From: Dechloromonas aromatica (nom. nud.)
GTDB taxonomy: Bacteria; Pseudomonadota; Gammaproteobacteria; Burkholderiales; Rhodocyclaceae
DNA length: 64,000 nt
Assembly (NCBI GenBank): GCA_017848965.1
Contig: JAFIHA010000024.1
Location: 62,001-126,000 of the forward strand
Direction: 5' to 3'
Both the position numbers and the translations under genes were made by a program. Below the pieces are notes generated by a model. That model was given only the letters and a program-made list of their open reading frames with translations. It ran no database searches and was not told the DNA's origin. Below, piece after piece: positions 10,146-17,895 of this stretch. Every line of letters begins with the position of its first letter. Position 1 is the first letter of the stretch.

Positions 10146-10447
10146 GAGCAATCCCCTGTCAAAGTGGGCGAGGTGGGTACGGCCTGCAGCACCAGCGCCC
10201 GGGTCGGGCAGGCGGGCAGGCATTCGGCGCAGCCGGTACAGCGCGTGGCATCGAGTTCCGGCAAGGCGATGCCGCCCAGCTGCAGGCGGAAGCGGATGGC
10301 GCCGGCGTCGCAGGATTCGGCGCAGCTGCGGCAGACAACACCGTTGGCGGCCAGACAGCCCGGCCCGATCAGCACGACCTGCGGCCCCGGCTCGGCGGTG
10401 CGGCGGCCGAGGAGGAAGTTGCGTCGCGACAGGGTGGTGGGTTGCAT
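10142..10447 (-). CDS. napF: Short ferredoxin-type protein NapF
   Basis: About 101 residues with a NapF-like N-terminal RRNFLLGRR. It has a cysteine group CRSCAESC (with a further Cys upstream) and a classical 4Fe-4S motif CTGCAECLPACP. E. coli NapF is about 164 residues with more clusters, so this is a short form. NapF is a cytoplasmic NapA accessory protein. Several in-frame ATGs exist (10483, 10468, 10447) without a clear Shine-Dalgarno; 10447 gives the family-like N-terminus. First gene of the nap operon. Confidence 0.8.
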   Translation of the reverse strand: MQPTTLSRRNFLLGRRTAEPGPQVVLIGPGCLAANGVVCRSCAESCDAGAIRFRLQLGGIALPELDATRCTGCAECLPACPTRALVLQAVPTSPTLTGDCS

Positions 10448-10855
10448 GGTCTGGAATCGGTCCGGCATGGATGGCAAGCGCATCTTAGAAAGTGCGCGGC
10501 GCCACCGACAGGGGGGGTAAAACGCCGCTGGCACTGGCGCCTACGCCGAAAGAGGTAGCTGCGGATTTTTTGGAAATGACGCAAAAACAAGGGCTTGTGT
10601 TCTTGTTCCGGTCGGCCGGCGCGGGCGGGCGCTACCGCCTCGCGCAATGGTGGTACGCCGCAATCGATGTCAGGAGCGTTGGCGGCCGGGCATCTGCAGA
10701 GAGCTGCGCCGGGAAAACCACGGTTTTGCGGGCCTGGCGGCGGTTTTTCCGGCGCTTTCGGCGAGGTGGCCGGCAATTAAGGGGTAGGGCGGCTTGTCTG
10801 GCGCCGGAAACTCGCATAATCGGCGCATCTCAGAAGCGCCGGGAGCGATTCCACC
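10448..10855. promoter_or_regulatory. Divergent napF / moaA intergenic region
   Basis: About 400 bases without a convincing gene. It must hold the nap operon promoter on the minus strand and the moaA promoter on the plus strand. An A/T-rich patch at 10565-10595 is the likeliest place for the nap promoter. No clean FNR (TTGAT-N4-ATCAA) or NarL heptamer pair could be picked out by eye. Confidence 0.4.
10794..10820 (+). promoter_or_regulatory. Candidate moaA promoter
   Basis: TTGTCT (10794-10799), a 15-base spacer and CATAAT (10815-10820). The -10 is good and the spacing short; it lies about 35 bases before the moaA start. Confidence 0.35.
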
Positions 10856-11830
10856 ATGCTTGTTGACCGCCACAATCGTGTCGTCGATTACCTCCGTCTC
10901 TCGGTGACGGACCGCTGCGACCTGCGCTGCTCCTACTGCATGCCGGAAAGCTCCGCCTGCTACTCGGCCGCCGGCGACTGGCTGAGCTTCGACGAAATCG
11001 TCCGCATGGCGGAAGCCTTCGCACGCCTCGGCGTGCGTCGCATCCGGGTGACCGGCGGCGAACCGCTGACCCGTGCCCGCCTGCCGGAACTGATCGGCCG
11101 CCTGCATGCCATCGACGGCATCGACGACCTCTCGCTGAGCACCAACGGCACCCGCCTGGCGGCGCAGGCCGCCGAACTGAAGCGGGCCGGCGTCGCCCGC
11201 CTCAACGTCAGCCTGGACACGCTGGATCGTGGCCAATTCGCCCGCATCACCGGCCGCGACTGTCTGGACGACGTGCTCGCCGGGCTCGACGCGGCGGCAG
11301 CCCTCGATTTCCGGCTGATCAAGATCAACCAGGTCTGGCTGCCCGACTCCTCGCTAGCCGAACTCGACCGCATGATCGACTACTGCCGCCAGCGCGGCTT
11401 CATCCTGCGCCTGATCGAAAACATGCCGATGGGCACCGCCGCGCAGGCGATCGGCACGCGCTCGCTGCAATCGGTGATCCACACGCTGCAGGTGCGCCAC
11501 GGCCTGATCGACCACGTCTTGCCCGGCGGCGGCCCGGCCCGCTACCTGTGCTCGCCCGACCGGCAGTTCTCGATCGGCTTCATCACGCCGATCTCGCAGC
11601 ACTTCTGCGACCGTTGCAACCGGGTCCGGGTCACCGCCGCCGGCCAGCTCCAGCTCTGCCTCGGCCAGGAAAACCAGGTCGACCTGCGGCCGCTGCTGCG
11701 CGACCCCAACACCTCTCTCGGTGCGATCGAGGCACTGATCCGCGATGCCATCGACCGCAAACCGCTGCAGCACGATTTCACCAGCGCGCCGCACAAGGTC
11801 GTCCGCCTGATGTCGGCCACCGGCGGCTGA
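10856..11830 (+). CDS. moaA: GTP 3',8-cyclase MoaA
   Basis: 324-residue radical-SAM enzyme that converts GTP to (8S)-3',8-cyclo-GTP, the first step of molybdenum cofactor synthesis. The N-terminal cluster motif is C21, C25, C28 (CDLRCSYC). The second 4Fe-4S site is in FCDRCNRVRV and the following C (about residues 250-270). The protein ends with the Gly-Gly tail typical of MoaA. ATG at 10856 has GGGAG upstream. Divergent placement beside nap fits a supply role for NapA. Confidence 0.96.
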   Translation: MLVDRHNRVVDYLRLSVTDRCDLRCSYCMPESSACYSAAGDWLSFDEIVRMAEAFARLGVRRIRVTGGEPLTRARLPELIGRLHAIDGIDDLSLSTNGTRLAAQAAELKRAGVARLNVSLDTLDRGQFARITGRDCLDDVLAGLDAAAALDFRLIKINQVWLPDSSLAELDRMIDYCRQRGFILRLIENMPMGTAAQAIGTRSLQSVIHTLQVRHGLIDHVLPGGGPARYLCSPDRQFSIGFITPISQHFCDRCNRVRVTAAGQLQLCLGQENQVDLRPLLRDPNTSLGAIEALIRDAIDRKPLQHDFTSAPHKVVRLMSATGG

Positions 11831-11896
11831 AAGCCGCTCAGGCAGCAAACGGAAAAATCCCCGAAAAAAAGCTAGGCCGGCGCCCGCCTTTGCGTC

Positions 11897-11902
11897 TATA
11901 AT
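11897..11902 (+). promoter_or_regulatory. -10 box for tRNA-Asn
   Basis: A perfect TATAAT lies 30 bases before the mature tRNA 5' end. No good -35 is visible at the expected distance. Confidence 0.5.
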
Positions 11903-11931
11903 CCGCGCCGCCGCCGCAAGGGCGGCAAGAT

Positions 11932-12007
11932 TCCCCGATAGCTCAGTCGGTAGAGCGCCGGACTGTTAATCCGTAGGTCCCTGGTTCGAGCCCAGGTCGG
12001 GGAGCCA
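11932..12007 (+). tRNA. tRNA-Asn (anticodon GTT), CCA encoded
   Basis: 76 nucleotides with a 7-bp acceptor stem (TCCCCGA/TCGGGGA), D arm with AGCTCAGTCGGTAGAGC, anticodon stem-loop around GACTGTTAATC and T arm with GGTTCGAGCC. The CCA end is encoded. It is the left boundary of the small island to its right. Confidence 0.97.
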
Positions 12008-12213
12008 ACCGAATACAGATTTGGGCACTTCAACAGAGGTGCCCTTTTTTGTGCCCGCGATGGCCGATGCCAGTGCAAAGCTACTGCCTGTGACTGTCGC
12101 TTCATTGCCGGTTACACGAATCTCCCCAACGAATTGCCGCAGATAGGCTTTGGTAAAGCCGCTGTCGTGGTCGTGGGCATCTCTTTCAAGGCCTTGCAGA
12201 ACATTCGACCTGA
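11966..12213 (-). pseudogene. 3' relic of a large serine recombinase, running into tRNA-Asn
   Basis: On the minus strand a frame ending at a TAA inside the tRNA anticodon region (11966-11968) reads FTKAYLRQFVGEIRV, then a GNEATVTGSSFALASAI-like strand region, and ends WLPDLGSNQGPTD. This is the C-terminal pattern of large serine recombinases whose genes end in a tRNA. No catalytic resolvase domain precedes it: a TAG stop lies near 12274 and only about 85 residues are recognisable. It is the remnant of an element that used tRNA-Asn as attachment site. The identification is from memory of the family, without a search. Confidence 0.65.
12023..12050 (+). terminator. Intrinsic terminator after tRNA-Asn
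   Basis: GGGCACTT (12023-12030) pairs with AGGTGCCC (12037-12044, one G-U) around a 6-base loop, followed by six T. It also lies within the coding relic of the serine recombinase on the other strand. Confidence 0.85.
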
Positions 12214-12385
12214 TGCGGACGAATCGCCGGCATATCGGCGCGGCGCTTGTATGACGCGTGTGGTGCCAGTCCTATCCTTGAGTTGTTGATGTCTCTGGCG
12301 TACTCTTTTGTCTTACTTTGATTTCATGTATTCATATCCCCCCGTGTTACTTCATGAGGGGCTTTTAGCTAAGGGATTTTTAGAA

Positions 12386-14767
12386 ATGCCAGAAAGAGAC
12401 GCTGCGTTTCAAGATCTGAAGATGATTGTCTCCGAAAGAAGCAAGCCAATCGTTTTCTGGACCGGGGCTGGAGTAAGTGCCCCTCAACTTCCCTCATGGC
12501 GTGGCTTACTGGCCGAAGTGCTGACTGTTGCAAAAGCAAAGGCAAAAACGATTTCTGATAGCAAGGCGCTAAAGGCGACAATTGCTTACGCCGAAAACGA
12601 AGAAGATTTGTGGGTGGCATTTGAGCGATTGAGCTCAACAGAAAACGGGGTCGGACAAGAAACTTTTCGAGCAACAATAAAGAGAGTCCTTACACCAAGC
12701 AACTCGGCAGATATTCCTCCTCTCCAAACGCTATTATGGACGTTGCGACCAAAGGGGATAGTCACCCTTAACTTAGATTTATTCACTCAACGTGCAAGTT
12801 CGGTTTTATCAAAAGATTACGGGCTTCCAATTCAGATTCTACCGGGGCAATTCGGGCAAAATATTTCTGTTTTTAAAGAGAGTCGTCCATTTATTGCCTA
12901 CCCACATGGGAATTTTGATAACGTTGATACATGGACCTTCACATCCTCGGCTTTGTCCAATAGATTTGCAGATCAGCAATACGTCTCTTGGGTCAATGCA
13001 CTTCTCGCCAGCCATGTGGTAGTTTTTATTGGGCTTACGGCAGATGACATCGCTGTTGGAGGCCTTCTGGATCGCATATCTAAGCAATCAGGGGGAGTGT
13101 TTCGTGACAATTTTTGGATCACTAGCAGAACAGACTCCGAAACTGATAGGTGGGCAGAACAGCGCGGTATTCGGGTAATCCGCTACGAAGCTATCGACGG
13201 CAATCACGATAATTTAATAGGTCTGCTTAAAGATATTTCAAATTTCAAGGCGATCGAAAATGCAGACCTAGAGGCTCCACTTAATCCTTCATTAATTGCC
13301 ACCCCGGCATCGACGCTGCCAAGGCCAGAAGAGCTCGATCTGCATGATAAAGAGGGGCTAAGAATTCTCTTAAATAGTCATGCGCAATATATATTTTCCG
13401 AACACAGGGACGATCCATTGGTTCGCGATAAATTGTTTCGGAATTTTTTGACAGACTATGAAGATGCTGTTCATAACGCCTACCATACTTCACTTGCTGA
13501 TGGTCGAAACAAGTTTCTTGGTTACACATTAGTCTCTCGTGCTAACGGTGGAGCATTCGGGTCCGTATATCAGGCATATGATGATGAAGCAAACTCAGTT
13601 GCGATAAAAATTCTGCATGCAGAAAAGCTTGGTGATGTCGATTTCTACAGGAATTTTCGCCGAGGCGTTAATAGCCTAAGAATACTCAGCGAACACAACG
13701 TCAACGGCATTGTTCGTTTCGTTGATGCCGTCGAAATTCCCCCTGCACTGGTCATGGAATGGATTGAAGGGGCAACCTTGACCGACGCAGTTCAACAATC
13801 ATTACTTACTGGTTGGCGAAACAAATTGCTAGTAATGAGTCGCCTAGCACAAATCTTGCGCAAATCACATGCACTGCCGGAGAGAGTTTTGCATCGTGAC
13901 TTGCGTCCTGCGAATGTAATGCTTCGCGATTTCTATACTGACCCCGATGCCCTTGATGTAGTCGTCCTAGACTTTGATTTGTCTTGGCACAGAGGGGCAG
14001 AAGATCATTCAATTATGTACAGCCCGGCGCTGGGGTATTTGGCTCCGGAGCAGCGTCGCAGAATACCAAAAGCGACAACCAGGACTAGCTTGGTTGATTC
14101 GTATGGGTTTGGGATGGTGATGTCGTTCGTAATGACAGGTCGCGATCCGATTCCGGACGCACATTTGATCCCCACATGGTATGAGAGTCTCAATAGAGAC
14201 ATAACTGCTAATCGTTGTCGTGAATGGGAATGTGTTCCTCGGCGAGTCGCTCGGCTAATTCAAGGTGCAACTCGCGAAGATCAAAACAGCCGTTTGGAAA
14301 TGGCGCAAATCCAAGGTGAGTTGGATAGCCTTATTGACTACATCGATAATCCGAGCCGTCTATCATCGATATCTGCTCTCACTGAAGAACTGGCTATGCG
14401 GACAGAGCACATGCAAGGCTATGTCTGGGATGAGCAGGCCACCCGAGCAGAGTTCCAAGTAACACCCGAACGGCGTATTACTTTACAGGCTGATATCTCA
14501 TCCTCAAAAATTATCGTAACTATTGAATGGAAAAATGCAGGTACTCAAGATTGGGGGCAAATTTCCAGATTGTTAGAGAAAGGTTATCCGAAGCTACTTG
14601 ATTCACTAAAGCTGAATGGCTGGACCGTAAGTCATACTAAAGCGCAACGCTCATTCCATGTGATCGCTACAATTTCGGCACATGAGGTCGTGGAAAATCT
14701 TGCTTCCGTTGGGAAAGGGCTAGACAAGGCAATAGGCTATGCCTTTGCAATGGCTGGCCTCCCCTAG
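12386..14767 (+). CDS. SIR2-like NADase domain fused to a Ser/Thr protein kinase (probable defence protein)
   Basis: 793 residues from ATG 12386 (AAGGGA upstream); ATG 12326 or TTG 12308 would add 20-26 residues. N-terminal SIR2 fold, about residues 5-290: GAGVS at 27-31, TLNLD with N129/D131, and HG at 174-175 as catalytic histidine. Protein kinase, about 375-650: glycine loop GGAFGSVY, K408 in VAIK, HRDLRPAN at 503-510, DFD (not DFG) at 529-531, APE at 553-555 and DSYGFG. The last 130 residues match nothing I recognise. SIR2 domains in bacterial defence deplete NAD+; the kinase could sense or regulate. All catalytic residues look intact. Its A+T-rich codons differ from neighbours, indicating transfer. 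Family-level function is inference. Confidence 0.85.
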   Translation: MPERDAAFQDLKMIVSERSKPIVFWTGAGVSAPQLPSWRGLLAEVLTVAKAKAKTISDSKALKATIAYAENEEDLWVAFERLSSTENGVGQETFRATIKRVLTPSNSADIPPLQTLLWTLRPKGIVTLNLDLFTQRASSVLSKDYGLPIQILPGQFGQNISVFKESRPFIAYPHGNFDNVDTWTFTSSALSNRFADQQYVSWVNALLASHVVVFIGLTADDIAVGGLLDRISKQSGGVFRDNFWITSRTDSETDRWAEQRGIRVIRYEAIDGNHDNLIGLLKDISNFKAIENADLEAPLNPSLIATPASTLPRPEELDLHDKEGLRILLNSHAQYIFSEHRDDPLVRDKLFRNFLTDYEDAVHNAYHTSLADGRNKFLGYTLVSRANGGAFGSVYQAYDDEANSVAIKILHAEKLGDVDFYRNFRRGVNSLRILSEHNVNGIVRFVDAVEIPPALVMEWIEGATLTDAVQQSLLTGWRNKLLVMSRLAQILRKSHALPERVLHRDLRPANVMLRDFYTDPDALDVVVLDFDLSWHRGAEDHSIMYSPALGYLAPEQRRRIPKATTRTSLVDSYGFGMVMSFVMTGRDPIPDAHLIPTWYESLNRDITANRCREWECVPRRVARLIQGATREDQNSRLEMAQIQGELDSLIDYIDNPSRLSSISALTEELAMRTEHMQGYVWDEQATRAEFQVTPERRITLQADISSSKIIVTIEWKNAGTQDWGQISRLLEKGYPKLLDSLKLNGWTVSHTKAQRSFHVIATISAHEVVENLASVGKGLDKAIGYAFAMAGLP

Positions 14768-14940
14768 CGATCACTGACAAAGTTCATTCGCTTTTCGGTC
14801 AGTAATCTTATTGGGATAACAACAGCACGTCGATCCGGTGCCCTGATTCATCAGCTAGGGAGCGTTCAACTGGATGAGAAATTGGATATTCCAAGTTCTC
14901 AGAGCTTTTCGAATTGGTGAGCTAGGAAATTCAAGCACTT

Positions 14941-14964
14941 AGCCCACCGTTTGGCGGGCTTTTT
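14941..14964 (+). terminator. Terminator downstream of the SIR2-kinase gene
   Basis: AGCCC (14941-14945) pairs with GGGCT (14956-14960), with an inner CC/GG extension after one mismatch, followed by TTTTG. It lies about 170 bases after the stop codon. Confidence 0.6.
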
Positions 14965-15044
14965 GCTGTCTGAAGGCATTATTGCTGCAGCGTCCCGCGC
15001 GAGATTCGCTGCGGCATCGCTATACTCGATTTCAGTAGTCAGCG

Positions 15045-15110
15045 ATGGCAACCATCACCGAACGTGGTGAATACCAGTTTCAAGCAGTCTTCGCCGTAAA
15101 GGCCATCTGA
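15045..15110 (+). pseudogene. 5' relic of a tyrosine-recombinase (phage integrase) gene
   Basis: ATG at 15045 begins MATITERGEYQFQAV, the characteristic N-terminus of a phage-type integrase family (MATIT-RGxYQxQA-VRRKG). After GTC the frame should continue VRRKG; that reading exists one base out of phase (CGCCGTAAAGGC), so a single-base deletion near 15089 breaks the gene. Homology fades within about 10 further residues and no catalytic domain remains. Confidence 0.6.
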
Positions 15111-15265
15111 ATCGCTCCGGGTTTTGTAGAGGCTCTGCGGTTTAATTGCAGGCGCGTTCGGCTTGTACGGTGAGTTGCTGATAATACTGAGCTTCTTCAA
15201 TTCCCGGGGCGATTCACTGTGCCGATTTTCTGCCGGGCAACAGCAAGAAGCCGGCCGCTTGTTGG

Positions 15266-16540
15266 CTAACGCCCCATCCCGTAACGGCGCGCTGCATCGA
15301 CTGCCAGGCCAGCGCCAATGCTGCCGAAGAGGTCGCCTTCGACGATCCGGGCCTGGGGAAACAGCGCTGAAAGGCGCAGACGCAGCAGGGGAATGCCGCT
15401 CGATCCGCCGGTGAAGAAGAGCGTATCGATACCGGAGGCTGCCAGCCCTGCCTCGGGCAGCAGTCGAGAGACGGCAGCCTCGATCTTTTCCACCAGAATC
15501 TGGGCTGACAGATCAAATTGGCTGCGAGTCAGCAGCATTTGCTCCCCTGGAGAGAATCGCTCCAGGGAAAGCTGGGCCGTCTCCTGGCTGGAAAGGGCAA
15601 TCTTGACTTGTTCAACCTGGTGGGCCAGCCAATGGCCGGCGCGCTCGCGGATCAAGGCCAGGAGACGATCAAGGCGCTCCGGCGCTATGGTTTCAAGTTG
15701 GAGTCGCTGCTGTTCGGCCCAGACCTGGCGGGTGTAGGCAAAGTTGATGGTGTGCCAGGTCGCCAGGTTGAAATAGATACTGGACGGCATTTCCCGACCG
15801 CTCTTCAACTGGCTGCGATGACCCAGCAGGGGCATGACTTCGGCCAGGCTCAGTTGTTTGTCGAAATCGGTGCCGCCGATGTGGATGCCATCGTTGGCCA
15901 GGACATCGCTCCAGCGGTCGACTGCGTGTACTCGATCCGGGGAAAGACGAACGATGGAGAAATCGGAAGTGCCACCGCCAATATCGGCGACCAGGACCAC
16001 TTCCTCCCGGGCAAGGCCGGTCTCGTAATGGAAGGCGGCGGCGATGGGTTCATACTGGAAACTCAGTTCCTTGAACCCCACCGCCCGGGCGATCTCGCCC
16101 AAGGTGGCCTCGGCCAGCCGATCGGCTGCGGTATCGTCATCGACAAAATGCACCGGCCGCCCGAAAACTGCCTGATTGAACGAGCGACCGCCGTGCGCTT
16201 CCGCCCGCGTCTTGAGGGTGGCGATGAACTGGGTCAGCAGATCGCGAAAGCGAATGGGGCGCCCCTGGACTTCGGTGACCCCGTCAATCAGGCTGCTGCC
16301 CAGGAGGCTCTTGAGGGAACGCATCAGCCGTCCCTCGTGGCCGTCGAGGTAGTCCTGAAGACCGGCCCGACCGAAGCGGACCGTGTCTTCCTCGGCATTG
16401 AAGAAAACGACGGAAGGCAAGGTCGGCTTGCCATCTTCGAGTAGGAGCAGCGTTGCCTGCTGCGGCCTCAGCCAGCCGACGGTTGAGTTGGAGGTGCCGA
16501 AATCGATCCCGAGGGCATGGGCTGAAGTAGGTGAAACCAT
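15266..16540 (-). CDS. yegD: Hsp70-family chaperone, YegD type
   Basis: 424-residue Hsp70-like ATPase without the usual substrate-binding C-terminal domain. The phosphate-1 motif GIDFGTSNSTVGW lies near residue 10, phosphate-2 VADIGGGTSDFSI near 190 and the adenosine motif FFTGGSSGIPLLR near 380. This matches the YegD subfamily in length and motifs. It is cytosolic and its clients are unknown. ATG at 16540 lacks a clear Shine-Dalgarno. It abuts the tRNA-Asn island, but its base composition is closer to the chromosome. Confidence 0.85.
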   Translation of the reverse strand: MVSPTSAHALGIDFGTSNSTVGWLRPQQATLLLLEDGKPTLPSVVFFNAEEDTVRFGRAGLQDYLDGHEGRLMRSLKSLLGSSLIDGVTEVQGRPIRFRDLLTQFIATLKTRAEAHGGRSFNQAVFGRPVHFVDDDTAADRLAEATLGEIARAVGFKELSFQYEPIAAAFHYETGLAREEVVLVADIGGGTSDFSIVRLSPDRVHAVDRWSDVLANDGIHIGGTDFDKQLSLAEVMPLLGHRSQLKSGREMPSSIYFNLATWHTINFAYTRQVWAEQQRLQLETIAPERLDRLLALIRERAGHWLAHQVEQVKIALSSQETAQLSLERFSPGEQMLLTRSQFDLSAQILVEKIEAAVSRLLPEAGLAASGIDTLFFTGGSSGIPLLRLRLSALFPQARIVEGDLFGSIGAGLAVDAARRYGMGR

Positions 16541-16557
16541 GGAGGGGCTTTTTGGAT

Positions 16558-16584
16558 GGGGCGGCGATGCTACAGCGCCGCCCC
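16558..16584. terminator. GC hairpin upstream of yegD
   Basis: A perfect 9-bp stem (GGGGCGGCG/CGCCGCCCC) with a 9-base loop. It lies between the small membrane-protein genes and yegD on the minus strand, without a U-run; it may end the upstream transcript or structure the yegD leader. Confidence 0.4.
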
Positions 16585-16636
16585 TTGCCTGTCCAGAAGC
16601 TTATGCCCGAGGCTAAGCGCCGGCCTCCAGCTTGCC

Positions 16637-16830
16637 TTACGTTTTCTCCGGAAACTTCGGCCAGGGCGAAAAGGCGAACGACCACAGTGCAATCAGGTTG
16701 AACAGCGGGACAAAGGCGATCAGGGCCCACCACGGCGACAGAGCAGCCTTCGTGAAGATGCGTGCGAAGAACCAGGCGGGGCGACAATGGCGATGAGGAT
16801 CAGCCAGTGTCAGATGGAAAAGGAACCCAT
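16637..16830 (-). pseudogene. Broken small membrane protein gene
   Basis: From ATG 16830 (GGGAG upstream) the frame reads MGSFSI then TGA where the family would have Trp, then HWLILIAIVAPP. A one-base deletion near 16775 shifts the frame, after which WFFARIFTKAALSPWW and an uninterrupted hydrophobic tail run to TAA at 16637. Repaired, it would be a protein of about 64 residues with two membrane helices, similar in pattern to the gene just upstream. Two independent lesions argue for a true pseudogene rather than sequencing error. Confidence 0.6.
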
Positions 16831-16832
16831 GT

Positions 16833-17021
16833 TCAGCTCCCTTGGTCAGCGGCGCTCGGCTTTGCCGCCGGCCAGTCGGAAAACGCGAGGATGCCGGCGA
16901 CGACGAGAAAGCCGAGCAGCGGAACGATGGCGATCAGTGACAAGGCCGGGGGAAAACCCGCCCGGCCGCAGATTCGCCAGAGCGGAATGATCAGTAAGGC
17001 GATGCCAAATAGTGCTTCCAT
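16833..17021 (-). CDS. Small two-helix membrane protein
   Basis: 62 residues with two hydrophobic segments (about 3-17 and 27-46) and the pattern RAGFPPALSLIAIVPLLG...AFSDWP, shared with the neighbouring broken gene. ATG at 17021 has CGGAG at good spacing. The 3' end is two bases from the pseudogene start, so they formed a two-gene operon. Function is unknown. Confidence 0.6.
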   Translation of the reverse strand: MEALFGIALLIIPLWRICGRAGFPPALSLIAIVPLLGFLVVAGILAFSDWPAAKPSAADQGS

Positions 17022-17287
17022 GGTGTCTCCGGGTTGGAATCCCGTTGTGCGTTGGTTCAGGTTTGAAAAGCGGCATTATCCCTTTGGGTTATGACATATT
17101 CAATGGCTGGAAGCTGCCAGGCAGCGATGCCGGCAAGGCCTTGTGCGCGCCGCTGTCGCTGACGGGCGACAGAAATTTTCGTCGAAAACCCTCAATTGGC
17201 CGGTGATTGGCCATTTCCCGCCTTGAGCCGGAAACGGCAAAGGCGTAGCCTTTTTGTCATTCCAAACGACTAAAACAGGAGGCAGAA

Positions 17288-17860
17288 ATGGAATGGTTCG
17301 TGACAGGTTTGCTTGCCGTTGCCGCGCTTCTGGTATTGGCGACGCGTAAGCGGCGCAACGTGGTGTCCGTGGAGGAAAAGGCGCCCTACGTGCTGGTGGA
17401 GCGGCTGTTCTCGCCCGCCGAGCGCTCGTTCTTCGGGGTGCTGGAGCAGTCGCTGGGCGACGAGTTCCGGGTCTTTGGCAAGGTTCGCGTTGCCGATGTG
17501 CTGGGCATCGCCACTTGCCAGACGCGAGCGGCCTGGCAGAAAGCGTTCAACCAGATCAGCGGCAAGCATTTCGATTTCCTGCTCTGTCGCCCGGGTGATC
17601 TGCAGCCGGTTTGCGCCATCGAGTTGAATGACATCTCCCATACCCGCGGCAAGCGCAAGCGGCGCGACGATTTCCTGCATCATGCCTGTGCCGCTGCCGG
17701 TTTGCCGCTGGTATTCTTCCCGGCGCAGCGCGCTTATCTGGCGGACGATGTGCGCGGTGCGGTGGCGGTAGCGCTGGGTGCGCCCCAGATGCAGGCGGCG
17801 GACGGCGATGTGGTTTTCCCGGAGTTGCTTGCCGCTTGCCGGGGGGCGGGGAGTAGCTGA
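17288..17860 (+). CDS. DUF2726 domain protein with N-terminal membrane anchor
   Basis: 190 residues: an N-terminal hydrophobic helix (about 2-19), basic RKRR, then a DUF2726 domain (about 35-165) containing FDFLLCRPGDLQPVCAIELND. That pattern (D...E...) resembles restriction-endonuclease-like folds, and DUF2726 is often grouped with nuclease-like domains; activity here is unproven. Strong Shine-Dalgarno AGGAGG before ATG 17288. A lipoprotein gene follows on the same strand. Confidence 0.75.
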   Translation: MEWFVTGLLAVAALLVLATRKRRNVVSVEEKAPYVLVERLFSPAERSFFGVLEQSLGDEFRVFGKVRVADVLGIATCQTRAAWQKAFNQISGKHFDFLLCRPGDLQPVCAIELNDISHTRGKRKRRDDFLHHACAAAGLPLVFFPAQRAYLADDVRGAVAVALGAPQMQAADGDVVFPELLAACRGAGSS

Positions 17861-17895
17861 GGCCGGAACTTGCCGGTGCGATGATTGGAGCTTGA

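Larger units (their letters stand above)
11932..15265. mobile_element. Small tRNA-Asn-associated genomic island (degenerate)
   Basis: The interval from tRNA-Asn to the YegD gene is visibly richer in A+T than both flanks. It contains a recombinase 3' relic at the left, one intact cargo gene (SIR2-kinase) and an integrase 5' relic at the right. No copy of the tRNA 3' end was found on the right, so att sites cannot be defined. The right boundary is approximate. Confidence 0.55.
14768..15265. other. Intergenic right part of the island
   Basis: About 500 bases with no intact gene. It contains a terminator hairpin (14941-14964) and the integrase relic (15045-15110). Nothing else is recognised. Confidence 0.6.

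Noticed and set aside
10560-10600. Possible FNR-type site in the napF-moaA gap
   Set aside because: TTGTTTTTGCGTCA on the minus strand is only a partial match to TTGAT-N4-ATCAA.
12386-14767. Avs/STAND-type defence ATPase
   Set aside because: No P-loop STAND NTPase or TPR sensor is present; the second domain is a protein kinase.
14768-15265. Duplicated tRNA-Asn 3' end as right attachment site
   Set aside because: No copy of the tRNA T-arm/acceptor sequence was found by eye.
17239-17255. AAAGGC-GTA-GCCTTT hairpin with T-run before the DUF2726 gene
   Set aside because: The stem is only 6 bp and A/T-ended; too weak to call a terminator or attenuator.
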